A DNA stretch of 64,000 nt from Pontederia crassipes. Its lineage: Eukaryota; Streptophyta; Magnoliopsida; Commelinales; Pontederiaceae. The DNA is taken from positions 59,921,146-59,985,145 of the forward strand of contig CM060193.1 in NCBI GenBank assembly GCA_030549335.1, in the 5' to 3' direction. Shown piece by piece: positions 47,684 to 59,140 of the stretch. How positions within the stretch are numbered: position 1 is the stretch's first letter; the number at the start of each line of letters is the position of its first letter. A program made the position numbers and the translations under genes. A model generated the notes under the pieces. It had not been told where the DNA came from and did no database searches. It was given only the letters and a program-made list of their open reading frames with translations.

Positions 47684-48640
47684 AATCCTCCGACGCTAAT
47701 ACAACGTCACATGTGTCGACGTCAATACAATGCAAGACGTCAACGCTAATATCGCCTCTCATTTTAGCGTCCAATTACCGTCGCCATGGTGACGTTAAAT
47801 AAGCGTCGCAAGCTTGCGACGCCAATATAGCGCTACCATCTGCTACGTGTTTTCTAGTTTTCACGTGTGATAATAATGTCTCGGTGGCACCTCATTTAGC
47901 TTCGACATCATTTGACGCTAATGTGACACTAAATTGACGCTATAGAGAGGTATTTAGCGTCTATTTTTGTCGACCCAATGGAAACTCTATTGTGACGCTA
48001 TTAGTGTCTACTTAGCATCACGTTGTGCGGCGATGCTAATGCGCATCGGAATTCGATATTTTTCTTGTAGTGTCCCGACAGTCGGATCAGTCCTCCCACG
48101 ACTGAAACTAGCCATCCGGCAGCCGATCCGGCTGCCAGCGGCCGGATCGGCATGCAGGCCGCCAGATCTGGCGTCGCAATCCTCCGACGCTAATACAACA
48201 TCATATGTGTCGACGTCAATACAACGCAAGACGTCAACGCTAATATTGCCTCTCATTTTAGCGTCTAATTAGCGTCGTCATGGTGACGTTAAATAAGCGT
48301 CGCAAGCTTGCGACGCCAATATAGCGCTACCATCTGCTGCATGTTTTCTAGTTTTCACGTGTGATAATAGCGCCTCGGTGGCACCTCATTTAGCGTCGAC
48401 ATCATTTGACGCTAATGTGATGCTAAATTGACGCTATAGAGAGGCATTTAGCGTCTATTTTTGTCGACCCAATGGAAACTCTATTGTGACGCTATTAGTG
48501 TCTACTTAGCATCACGTTGTGCGGCGATGCTAATGCACGTCGGAATTCGATATTTTCTTGTAGTGCCCCGACAGTTGGATCAGTCCTCCCGCGACCGAAA
48601 CTAGCCGTCCGACGGCCGATCCGACTGTCAGATCTGGCCT
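47684..48640. repeat. Direct tandem duplication of the right end of element A
   Basis: About 490 bases (47684-48171) are repeated immediately at 48172-48640 with only a few percent difference. The unit covers the subterminal repeats, the CACTA terminus (ending 48072 or 48565) and about 95 bases of flanking D sequence (CCCGACAG...GATCTGG). Confidence 0.88.
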
Positions 48641-49060
48641 CCCAGGTTTGAATTGGTCGCTCGACGTCCGATCTGCCTGCAGGCAGCCGAATCTATCACG
48701 GGCAGCCGAAATTTGCAGCCCGACGCCTGGATTTGGCCTCCCGTGGTCGGAACTAGCCTCCCGACGATCTGCAGGGGCACCATCTGGTCACCCGACGGTA
48801 GATCTGGTTGTGGGAGGCCGGATCTGGCCGTCCGGTTGCCAATCCGACTGCGGACGGTCGGATTTGGCCTCTCGCAATTGAACTGGTCGCCGATCTAGCA
48901 GTGGGCGACGAGATGTGGCCTCCCGCAGGCGGATTTGACATAAGGCGGCAAGATGTGGCCTCCAGCAGTCAAATCTGACCTCCCATATCTGGTTGCGGGA
49001 CGGGTGGCATTTTTTTTTAATAATACAAATAAGATTTACGACGAATTATAGCCATGAGTT
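48641..49060. repeat. GATCTGG-rich GC island (right part of element D)
   Basis: Repeated GGATCTGGCC(T/G)CCC and GTCGGAT units over about 400 bases. No convincing coding frame. Confidence 0.6.
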
Positions 49061-49232
49061 TTTTCCACGACTTCGGCCATGGAAACGTTGCCACGGCTCT
49101 AACCCGTTGGAACGGCCCAAGCCGTGGGAATGTTCCCTCGACTGAAACCATGGAAAATTTATTTTCAGAGAATAAAGATGTTTTATTTTCTGTTTTTAAT
49201 TTCTTTGGATAAAAGAATTACTGACGTACTGT

Positions 49233-49241
49233 TATATATAC
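49233..49241 (+). promoter_or_regulatory. TATA box of PAH copy 2
   Basis: TTATATATAC lies about 95 bases before the start codon and just after a TGACGT motif. The third PAH gene has the same TATATATACGC-type sequence; copy 1 has TATGGATACGC at this position. Confidence 0.6.
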
Positions 49242-49331
49242 GCGTGCACTCATATTCCCCTCCCCAGTCCCTTCCAATCTCAACTCATCTCCCCAAGGAA
49301 ACAAGAATCAGAAGAACAAGAAATTAAGCAA

Positions 49332-49763
49332 ATGGATCATCGGAACGAGGACGAGTTCCTGCGGATCGCCGAAAGGAGGCTGGGGGATCAAAACAAGTAC
49401 GAGATGCTGCTCACGCTCATGGATCTCCGCAAGAAAGGGGCCATAGGGGACGAAGACGCCTCCAACTGGGCGCACGGGCATATATTCGTCGGGCTGCCGG
49501 AGCTTTCAGCAGGTTTCGATATCCTCATGCTGCCCCAACGGCACTGGCTGCCGACGCCGGACATCCGTAGGGCCCACTACATCCTCCACAATATGGAGGA
49601 ACACTTCAGGGAGCACGGAGACCTGTTTAGGTGGATGCTTGTTACCCTATGTACGACAGAGGAAAGGACCTCTGCCGTGGACGGCGCTGACATTGACATC
49701 CTCGTCAAGATTTTCTGCGTGCTTTCCCGGGTCTATCACTTGCCCATGCACCAATATGACTGA
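49332..49763 (+). CDS. Small single-PAH-domain (SIN3-like) protein, copy 2
   Basis: A 143-residue protein that differs from copy 1 by about ten replacements and three extra residues near the start (HRNE region). The PAH domain (residues 6-73) has the same FVGLPELSAGFDILMLP hallmark. The C-terminal half carries LCTTEERTSAVDGAD and VLSRVYHLPM, shared with copy 1. A donor GTAAGT at 49797 and acceptor TTAG ending at 50230 define a conserved 3' UTR intron. The intact TATA box makes this the better candidate of the pair for expression. As in the family, a nuclear role in binding transcription-factor helices is expected, but no deacetylase-binding region is present. By-eye counts give roughly as many replacement codons as silent ones, which suggests relaxed or changed constraint since duplication. 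Confidence 0.82.
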   Translation: MDHRNEDEFLRIAERRLGDQNKYEMLLTLMDLRKKGAIGDEDASNWAHGHIFVGLPELSAGFDILMLPQRHWLPTPDIRRAHYILHNMEEHFREHGDLFRWMLVTLCTTEERTSAVDGADIDILVKIFCVLSRVYHLPMHQYD

Positions 49764-51079
49764 ACTCCGCGCGCCGGCCAGCCGGCCGGTCGACCGGTAA
49801 GTAATTTATTAGCCTTCGTCTCCTTACTTCGTAGATCTCTTGTGCACGCGTGCAGGGATTATGTCATTTGTGACCATTCTTGTTGACGTTTAGGTACTGT
49901 GATTGTGCATGTCATGAACACACGTTGGCAAGTTTAATCTATATAGTGATCGTCAAGTTTTTGAAATGGAATATGTCGATCTCTGGCTAATATGTTCAAC
50001 TTTCTTTCTGTGGTCTTTGTGTGTTAGAACCTTAGAAGAACTACTTCCACTACCCGCTCTCACAAGAACTTATAAGCGATGCGTGTTTCCTTTTTCCGAG
50101 TAACAGTAGTTTAAAGGATCAGAGTCGGACGAATCATTTTCTTTTTCTGATTACACAAATGATAGATCTTTTTCTGGGTAGTAAAATGATATATTTAACA
50201 TAAGTAATTTCTGTTTGTGGTTTCTCTTAGGTGGTGGATCCGACAGCAAGACTTGAATCTGTTTGTCTCATCTTCTCAGGTGACGCAGATGATCTCGGGC
50301 GATGATAATGCTTCTTTGATGATAATGCTTTCTGCAAGATTTGTTTTCAGCTGATGCGATCAATCTGTTGAAACTACTGGTAGTGATCAAATTGTTCCTG
50401 AGACTTTGTCTTCTGCAAGAATTTTAGATAAACATGTTGGTGAAACTGTTGATAAGATCAATTTTGTGTTCTGCAAGATTTATGGTTGACCGACGGAAAT
50501 TTTACATGCAAGATTTATTTCCCTGCCCTCAGTTACTGCCTGACTGTGTTTCTTGCTAGAAACAATCTGAAACAAAATAAAATAGTTCTATTATCAATAC
50601 AAATCTTCCTCTCCAACTGCAACTTGGCACCAGATGCTACCCAGTACCCAGGGGAATTCTGAGTTGAATCGACAAACATAAGCAGCTTTGTCCAGAATTA
50701 AATGCAGAATTAATCTTCTGATCTCAGCATTGGAGAAGAGAATACTAATAAGCGTTGAGTTCAGACAAGAATTCTGAACTAAGTTAGGAGATATTTCCAA
50801 GTCGAATTTTAGCTATATTAGATTCTCAAATGTCCAGAATTAGATCATACCAATTAGAGCTATATATATAAACCTTATTTTATAGTTGCAACCTGTTAGA
50901 AGCTTACTGAAAAGTGAAAACAGATCTTTCGACACCCCAAAGTGCACAACTTTGTGATTTCCATAAGACTGTAGATTGGATATTCATGTAGCATCTTATT
51001 TGGGTGTCACGTGTCACCACATATATGGACCACATAAGCAGGGGACGATATGATAACGGTAGTTTCAAACTTCCTTTTC

Positions 51080-52122
51080 GGTAAACTGAATATACTGCAT
51101 CGTATTTTGCTGTGTACAGACTGCAACAACATCCAGTCGTTCACTAAAAAGTGATGGCTACGATTATTTTTTATACTTGTTTTTATCCAAAAGCCAGTTG
51201 TCTTCTTCGTGACACGGCCGTAAATTGCTCAAACGAAAGAAAATGTGGTCCTCATGTCGTACCTCCATGGCGAGGCATCTTGCGCACTGAGACATCAAGG
51301 ACCCGATAGGTGCAAAAGTGCATGCTCATTGGAATGGCGACCAGAGGACCACAATGGCAGGCGTCGTGGATGATTCCACATCGGCAGCAAATTGCTCACC
51401 AGAGCCGTAGCAAGCCAGGCAGATGTCATCCCAAGAGCATGTTGGACTCATCGAAGGAAAGCCAACGTCGACACATTCTTTTTTGCTCTTTGGGGTTCAT
51501 CCCCAAACGTGAGAGGGTAATCAGCAGGACTCATTGTAAAGCCAATTGGGTGAAAGAGGGAGTCTAGTGGCAGTGAGCTTGGGCTGACGACGATCTTGCA
51601 AAGATGACAATTCTTAGGAGGTGAGCTTGGGAACCACGACAACTATGGAGGTGAATTTTTTTTTATCATCGATATATGAGAAGTAGTGTCGACTGTCCAA
51701 TTCATGTGACACTATTGAGCACATTGTCTATAGGTTGAAAAGTTGGTTCATCATCAAATTCAACTAATTTAATATGATCGTCTCGATTGCGTGTCTGATA
51801 GTGATAAATGAAACTCTTAATAAAAAAATTTTACATTAAAAAAAACTTGAGCAGTGGCACAAAAGCACGGAACCTTTACACGATGAGAAAGCTTTGGGCA
51901 GCGGCGAATGGAAATAGGAGTTGGTAGAAGAAGGAAGAGATGTGTGTCATGTCAAGTTATTTTTTGGGTACATGTGTTAGGTTCTTTTGGTTATGGGCAA
52001 GCATCTGTCCTTTATTCCTGACATCATTAAAAACTAATCTCAACCATCCATATTTAATGAATGGATAAGATGTTATTGCAGTTTGTACACTGCATAATGA
52101 TATGCAGTATATTCAGTCTTCT
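51080..52122. mobile_element. Mutator-like non-autonomous element with cargo
   Basis: Inverted ends of about 90 bases (left ACTGAATATACTGCAT; its complement at the right near 52100-52117) are flanked by TTCCTTTTC (51071-51079) and TTCCTTTTT (52123-52131), an 8-of-9 target duplication. The paralogous unit at 25398-25410 shows the uninterrupted site. Between the ends lie about 800 bases of ordinary base composition without a recognised transposase or gene, so it may carry captured host sequence. Confidence 0.83.
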
Positions 52123-52131
52123 TTCCTTTTT

Positions 52132-52896
52132 ATATTTTTCCTTTTATATTCTTGCAAATACTCTAATTCTCTATTAACTTTTACAGGTGAAATATTCTCA
52201 AATAATTCATCTACAAATTAGTCAGTGTTTATTATTCGAACTTTTTATCCAGTAATTTCCCCGTAAATATTTATGAGCAAATATTGCGAATAAACTTTGT
52301 AACCTCAGCAAATATTTCGGGCATCGCCCAACAATTAATCTGCATACATGCCTCAACAATATACGTCATGGAATTAAAATATCTGTTGATAAAATCTTGC
52401 ATAAAGCAAATCGCCATCAACAATTCATTTCTGCAACACTTTGTAACCTCAGCAAAAAGTAACTAAGCAAGAAAATTTACAAGCAGCGTATCATGCACAT
52501 AAAGGTGTGTCGGTCTAGCTTCTTGCAAGCCATCATCATCCATGCAACTGCTAAAAACAGGCAGCACGCCATCTCGATCGATCCGCTTCTGCAGCATCTT
52601 CCCAACGCAACTGGGAAACACATCAAAATATATAAAACACTTTTTAATTACCACATATTTTAACAGTGGACTAATTAACGAATTAACAGGCAAAACTAAC
52701 ATATGCACAGAGAACAAAACACATACATAGTCTAATGGTGATTAGAAAAATATATATTCATATGTTATTAGAAAAATTCGAAGCCTTACATACTATATAT
52801 ATATAGTATGTATAGTGATATATTAGTGAAAGCCTTAACATATATAAATTTTAGAAAAATCCATCGACGCGCATAATTAAGCAGTGACTAATGTGC
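52132..52896. other. AT-rich intergenic DNA 3' of the third PAH gene
   Basis: A 57-base block at 52563-52620 is shared with 26416-26475. On the - strand it sits in an open frame (KMLQKRIDRDG). It may belong to a later exon or 3' end of the third PAH gene, but no splice link is proven. Confidence 0.4.
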
Positions 52897-53349
52897 GTGT
52901 TCTTGACATGTACAGACGCCACACGTAAAGACACACAAGAATTTAATGCATGTAAATATATACTGGTTTATTTCAAACATTTCATTAACTAAATAGTACT
53001 GAATCAGTGACTAATGAACGTTCAAGAGAGATCGTACAAATTAATTAACTCATGCATGGATGTAAAAATGAGACGGACACTTACACGAACCAGAGAGACT
53101 GTTGCATGCATGGCCAGGCGGTGTTCTTGACATGTACAGACGCCACACGTAAAGATATACAAGAATTTAATGCATGTACATATATACTGATTCATTTCAA
53201 ACATTTCATTAACTAAAGACTCGACCAGTGACTAATGAACATTCAAGAGAGATCGTGCAAATTAATTAACTCATGCATGCATGTAAAAATATGAGTCGGA
53301 CACTTACACGTACCAGAGACACTGTTGCATGCATGCATGGCCAGGCGGT
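52897..53349. repeat. 224-bp direct tandem duplication
   Basis: Unit 1 at 52897-53120 and unit 2 at 53121-53349 share GTGTTCTTGACATGTACAGA and the rest of the unit with few differences. It covers the 3' end of the third PAH gene, including a candidate splice donor on the - strand. Confidence 0.92.
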
Positions 53350-53351
53350 GT

Positions 53352-53783
53352 TCACCACTCTTGCATGGGGAAGTATAACATCCTGGAAATCACGCAGATG
53401 ATACTGACGACAACTGGGACGTCGACGCCGACGACCATGGTGGAGGCAGTCTCTTCTAACGAGCACAAGAGGGAAAGATACTCCAAGAAAACGTGGTTCC
53501 CGTCCTCCCCAAAGATGTCGTTCAACGTTTTGATCTGAAGGACGGCTGAATCGATCTCCGGCGTGTGCATCCAGTACTCTGAGGGGATGAGATGATTGAA
53601 CCCCGCTATTAGCTCCGGCCGCCCGTCCAGCAGTTCTAGCTGGTGCACGGCGCCGGCGAGCTCGTCGTCCCGCATCGTCTTCTCGCTCCAGTGGGCGATG
53701 TGATCCTCCAGCGCCTCGTACTTGGTTTCATCTAGTAGCTTGCTCCCTACGATCCTGAGGAATTCCTGAACCCTCGGCTTCAT
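53352..53783 (-). CDS. Small single-PAH-domain (SIN3-like) protein, copy 3 (diverged)
   Basis: A 143-residue protein starting at the ATG at 53783 (MKPRVQEFLRIVGSKLLD), which aligns with the starts of copies 1 and 2. The frame is open for a short way upstream but has no earlier ATG. The PAH domain has FLRIV, KYEAL and the hallmark LDGRPELIAGFNHLIP, which is closer to canonical SIN3 PAH sequence than copies 1 and 2. The C-terminal half is conserved: LCSLEETAST, VGVDVPVVVSIICVISR and FPM near the end. It lies opposite in orientation to copy 2, about 3.6 kb away. A donor-like GTACGTG follows about 40 bases after the stop, suggesting the same 3' UTR intron habit. Its promoter has an intact TATA box. 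Function is inferred from the fold only. Confidence 0.8.
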   Translation of the reverse strand: MKPRVQEFLRIVGSKLLDETKYEALEDHIAHWSEKTMRDDELAGAVHQLELLDGRPELIAGFNHLIPSEYWMHTPEIDSAVLQIKTLNDIFGEDGNHVFLEYLSLLCSLEETASTMVVGVDVPVVVSIICVISRMLYFPMQEW

Positions 53784-53902
53784 GGCCCGATTCTCTGCTG
53801 CGCGCACCACCTGCTTGGCCTTGTTCTTGTCGCCGGGGGTTTCTTGAAGAAATCGCGAACGTGTATGGAATGCGATGAGACGAGATGGAAGTGGAGATTG
53901 CG

Positions 53903-53912
53903 TATATATACA
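53903..53912 (-). promoter_or_regulatory. TATA box of PAH copy 3
   Basis: TATATATACGC on the - strand, about 120 bases before the start codon, matching the position and sequence of the copy 2 box. Confidence 0.55.
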
Positions 53913-53944
53913 TAGAAGTCGGTTGACAGTTAATTTGGGGCAAA

Positions 53945-56900
53945 CTAATTTATTGAAAAAAAATTATTTTCTCATGTTTCTACGTTTAACAAAATAAAGA
54001 AGTTTTAGTCATATTTTCTCATGTTTCGACCTCAATTTCAAAAGGCTAAATCAAAGTGGAAAAAACATTGCAAATATTAAAGGAAATCTTTAAAAAATGA
54101 ATTAATAGAGAGAAGAATTTATATTGAGGCAAGAAAGAAAAGACCAATATGTATGTAAATTCAAAAAGATTTTGCAGATGCAATCATACCTTGCAACATA
54201 TTTTATATAACTATAGTATATAGGGATGATGACAAATATGATATCATCAAATAATTTATATTATTATTTACTATTAAATTCTGATTCAACCATGAATTGG
54301 TTTACACCTTCATCTTAAATGAAAGCAAAAAATAAGGAAATTACAATGATAAGAAAGTTAAGAGTTTCATATAAAAGACTATTGTGATTACATTATTATT
54401 TTTATTAATTATATAAATAATAATAATTCAATTATTACGATATTTGGCTAAGCATTAACATTTTCGAACATAGTAATTAATTAGAAATTAAAACCTAGTT
54501 CAACTATAAATTGGAAAATAAAGAAAATTGAGGAAAAAACTTTTAGAAAGGAAAAGTTGACATGGGCAATACTGAAAATAAAAAGAGGAAATAAATATGG
54601 GAAAGAAATAAAAAAAATAAAGAGACAAAATAAAAGGAAGTAAAAGAAAATAAGTGGTATGTTTAAAAGTGAATTAAAAAGATAAAGTAAATTAATAAAA
54701 ATAAAAAATTATGTATACATAATAAAAGCATATCAATCATCATGATTTTGAAACCTTTAGAATATAGCAATTAATAATGTTTATATCAATTTTATTATTA
54801 ATAGTAGTTTATTATTATATATCTTTATATATTTTATAGTATAAGATTATACTCTTACCCTCATTTTTTAGTGAAACAAATTTTCCTAATCAAAATGAAA
54901 TAATAAATTCTTATAATATCTTAATCTATTTAGATATATAAGACTTTGAAATATAGTAGAACTCACAAGGGCGGAACCACGTGGTTTCCAATGCTCATCA
55001 AGCGAAGCACTGGATTATGTATATAGTAAGAGTTAGGGCACATATTTAAGATTGGCCCAGTGGTTAAGACCGAAACGCATGAAGCCAATTAATAATGGGA
55101 CTACCTTGTGAGGTATGAAGCCAATTAATATATTTGTGGAATTAGGGATGGGCCTTCCTAACAAATAAAAAACTTATCGCGTTTCATATATGAATATATT
55201 GATAAATAAAATATATCTTAGCTTTTTCTTGCATTTTTGTGTAATAAAATCATCATTTCTTTTTTTAGGTGTTAAATTATGTTGTTTTACCTTTTAGTTT
55301 AACTGTTTTAGTTTTTTTTAATCCAATGTACTTTTTCTTAATTTGACTTGTAAAATTCGAGTTTAAGATCTGTGATACTTCAGGAAGAATCTCTTTGCAT
55401 CAGTTGATGAATATTTTATAACTTTAGTTACAGTGTGAGTTTTTAGGTTAGAAAAGTTTAAAAAAAAAATAGATCTTTGACTATGCTTTTGGTTATTTTT
55501 TTATTTTAATGAGATATTCCAAGGTTAAAATTGTAAGTAAGATGGGGGTGTTAAAATTCCAAGGTTAAAAAAAAATTCTAAGAGAAGAAGAATATAACGA
55601 CTGCAGAACACGAAGATGATAACTTATATGTAACTAATTTCTTCACTTATTGATACGTTTTTTTAAATTTGTATGGACCAAAGGCCAAAAGAGCGCAATA
55701 TTTTGATTAAGCCCGAGCTGTTACACAATATCTTGAAGTTAAACATGTACTATTGGGACTATGCATGGAAGATGACTTTAGCATATAACAAGAGATTATG
55801 TGTTCTTTAATGATAGTGAAGATTTTATAAATAGGAAATCAACTTTTGCAGTGGAATCAATTTAGAGGTTCTTTCAACCATTGCAGCAGAATTAATTTAG
55901 AGGTTCTTTCACTTTGTACATTGGATCGACTACAATCACGAACTCAGAAAGTTGTCACTTGCCATAATCCAAATACTTAAAGAATTTCAATAAAATAAGA
56001 ACGAGATAAGGACTTGGATATTTACGTGCAATGTTATCAAAATCGGACGGGACCGGCCGTTCAACCACGAATCAGCTAGTGATCCGATCCAATTAGGTGT
56101 CAGAACTGATTTTAACATTGAACTAGGAAAATCGATTAAACCGGTCGGTTCAATTCAAATTTTGAAAAAATAATAAATGATAAAATTAGGAAAGTTAAAC
56201 GAGGAAAAAAAATGAAAGGAATATAAGGAAGGTTAAAGATGAGGGAATATGATATGTATAAAATTAAATAGGAATTGAAATAGAAAAGGTAAGTATTTAA
56301 AATTGAATAATATTAAAATGAAAAATTATCAAATGGAATAATGAAAGAAAATAAAAATGAAAGTGTTAAACAAAAAAAGAAATAGGAATAATTTTAAGAT
56401 AAAATTTATTCATATAACATCTACCATCATTAAATAATAGATATTAAATTAATAATAATCTATGTATATTTATATGTTAATCATTATAAAACTTTTAATA
56501 AATAAAATTATGTTATATTAATTTTTAATATTTTTAATAAGTTATTAGTATAATATTCATATACTATATCATATAACTTATACTATATCTTTATAATTAT
56601 CATAAATAATATTATTTTAATAATCGATTTAATCGTGATCCAATGATGAGTCCAATCTTATCGCTGATTTATTATGAAAAGCTTATGTGCTCTCATCGCA
56701 TGTGTTGTATGTGCAATAAAATCAAACTATATTTATAGAGTTGTATGAGTTGTTCCTATAACTGCACGTACTTTCGGTTTCCATAACTGCCTGGCCAACC
56801 AAGCAATTTACATGAGAGAAGCAAACACTCACATGTGCACACGTACAACAAATAGTAATGACTCATATGTTATTTGAGAATTATGTATCCTTAATAAGAT

Positions 56901-56990
56901 ACAATATTAGCTCACATGTTCATCGAACAGTTAAATACATATAATATTGTATGTTATTACTTAGTTGAGTAATTATGGTAGTGTTTGAAT
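53945..56990. other. AT-rich intergenic DNA, no gene recognised
   Basis: Long low-GC stretch. At about 55055 a TGGCCCAGTGG block resembles a SINE A box, without a B box. At 56041-56160 there is a GGACCGGCCG/CCGGTCGG-rich patch of the kind found at ends of some DNA transposons, but no matching second end is clear. Confidence 0.5.
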
Positions 56991-59140
56991 CACTACAAGA
57001 AAATTGTCAATTTGCGATAAAATGTTTTCGACGGACAGGAATCCTTCGCATTTTCTGACAGCATTTGTGATAGATAGAAAACCTTCCAAAATATCGAGGG
57101 CCAAAATATCCTTCGCTACTATAGACGAAAAATACTCGTCGATACATTATCGAGGAAATATTCTTCGGAATTGCCAAGGGATTTAAATCCGTCGGTAATT
57201 CCGAAGTTCAGACCCATCGATAAATATATTTACAATAATATATAAGTGATATAATATAAGTATATGTTTAATATTTTATGATTAAAATTACTGATGGGTT
57301 GAACCTTCAGAATTACCGAAGGATATTGATCAGTCGATAATTTCGAAGACTACGGCCGTCGGTAATTAATTTTAATAATAATATATATTTAATATTTTTT
57401 AAAGAGTCATATTGTGAATAATATTCAAAATAATCATTATGTTAAATTTTAGTGCATATTAAAATTTATCAATTTCATATTATAGATTAATTTATAATCT
57501 ATATTCCATATCTATAAATATATTAAAAGGAAAATGAGTAAAAAGATAAAAAAAATAAAGATGTTTTATGAGAAATTAAAAATAATGAAAACTTATTCAA
57601 TCATAATATTTATTAATGCATTAAGAAAAGAATATATAAAACGATAGACATGTATTATAAAAGGTGATAATGAATAATATTATTTTAATTACCGACGGGT
57701 ATTTTTTTTATGAAATTACCAACGGATATTAAATCCTTCGGTGAGGAGCTTTCATTCGGTAATTAAAATAATAATTTATTATTAATGCTTATAATATAAT
57801 AGATATCTCTTCCATTTACTTAAAATATTCATAAATATAATATGATATTATTCATATTTATAATCATATATATTAATTCATATAATATTATTAATGTTAA
57901 TAATAAGATTTTATATATAAGTATTGATAATGAACAATATTATTTTAATTACCGACGGGTATTTTCTTTCGAAATTACCGATGGATTTTAAAGCCTTCTA
58001 TAATTTTGAAGGACCTTTTCTTTAGTAATTAAAGATATTAATAATATATTCTTATTTTATGTACCGAAGGATAATGCTTTTGAAATTAGCGAAGGATTTA
58101 ACATCCGTCGATAATTTCAAAGGACGGTAATTACCGAATGATAATACCTTCGAAATTAAATCCTTCGGTAATTTCGAAGGAAATGTCCATCGGTAATTAA
58201 AATAGTATCATTTATTATGAATATAATATGATATTATTAATGTTTCTAATCAGATATATTAATATGTTAATATATATTATTTATCAAATTCAACCAAACT
58301 TCCACCGTAATTACAAATTTATATACTCTGGCCGACGGATCCAGAGCGTGGGTCGTTGGATTCGGAGCGCGGGCGTCCGGATCCGGAGTGCGGGCATCCG
58401 GATCCGACGCGCGGGCGGCCGGACCCCACCGCCCGGGACCCGGCAGCGGCCGGATCCAGCGCGCAGTCAACCGGATTTGCCGCGCGGACGGTCGATCGCA
58501 TCTGTGGCCTCCTCCCCTTCGTCCTCTCTCTCTCTATCTCAATTCCGGCCACCTGCTCCGGTTCGACTGCCAACGCCGATTCGACAGCAGGCGACCAATT
58601 TTTTTATTTTTTTAAAACTTTTCAACGGACGTATCTGTCACACTCTATCGGTGCTGCGACGGGACAACGATCGCCGAAGCCTTCGACAAGAGAAGAACAC
58701 CGAAGCGGTCAACGGGTGGCACCCATCTAAGGTTTCGACAGGTGAAGACCGGCCAAATCCTTCGACGGGTCAGTACCATCGAAGGTTTCGATGGGTTCTT
58801 GCGTCGAAATTCGTGAAAACTTGGAAAGGGGCTATCACTCCTTCATCCACCCTCGGCAGTCAGATTAGGACCTTCCGATGGCGGTTCCGAAGGACGATCT
58901 TTCCTTCGGAAATTTCAACGGATTTTAGCCTTCACTAATTTCGAAAGCCATTTTTCTGTCGCATACATCTGTCAAAATTTTCGAAGGGATGTTTGAGGAC
59001 CGTCGATAATTTTTTTCGATGAGAAAATTTCCAACTAACTCCGATCCATCAAAAAATCCATCGCAAAGACATATTTGTGATGGATTTCGAAGGTTTTGCG
59101 ACGAATTTATCCAACGCCAAATCGCAATATCCTTGTAGTG
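56991..59140. mobile_element. CACTA element E (non-autonomous)
   Basis: Termini CACTACAAGAAAATTG and ATATCCTTGTAGTG are flanked by perfect 3-bp copies AAT (56988-56990 and 59141-59143). Subterminal repeats of the CGACGG/CCTTCGGTAAT type fill both sides. A GC-rich island with GGATCC units sits at 58320-58900. No TNP1 or TNP2 sequence is seen, so movement would need enzymes from elsewhere. Length is 2150 bases. Confidence 0.9.

Larger units (their letters stand above)
29043..48072. mobile_element. CACTA element A (second level of the nest)
   Basis: The left end CAATACAAGAAA and right end TTTCTTGTAGTG are CACTA termini. GACGCTAAT/TAGCGTC subterminal repeats occur at 29100-29430, again at 31265-31512, and at 47670-48070. 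No transposase remains outside element B. The internal repeat cluster next to B means A could be two related elements rather than one. A second copy of the right terminus ends at 48565 through a tandem duplication. No 3-bp target duplication was confirmed. Confidence 0.6.
27136..49163 (+). mobile_element. CACTA element D (outermost of the nest)
   Basis: The left end TACAACAAGAAAA is a decayed CACTACAAGAAAA. Subterminal repeats of the type CCCACGGCT/AGCCGTGGG occur at 27165-27540 and again at about 49060-49160. Between them lie a GC-rich island (about 27600-28260), a first-exon remnant of a TNP2 transposase, and the nested elements A, B and C. The right terminus is missing: the repeats run straight into the second PAH unit at 49164. 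So D lost its right end, probably with flanking DNA. It is not mobile by itself. Confidence 0.6.
49164..51079 (+). repeat. Duplicated PAH-gene unit, copy 2
   Basis: It matches 23186-25410 in order and orientation. It is directly preceded by the broken right end of CACTA element D and interrupted at its right by a Mutator-like element (51080-52122). Confidence 0.9.

Noticed and set aside
51310-51567. 85-codon frame inside the Mutator-like element
   Set aside because: No recognisable domain; kept only as possible captured sequence in the element description.
55050-55140. SINE-like A box TGGCCCAGTGG
   Set aside because: No B box at the expected distance and no clear ends; not reported as an element.
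56030-56670. GGACCGGCCG-rich patch as a possible hAT or Mutator terminus
   Set aside because: The supposed right end near 56630 is only vaguely similar, and no target duplication was found.
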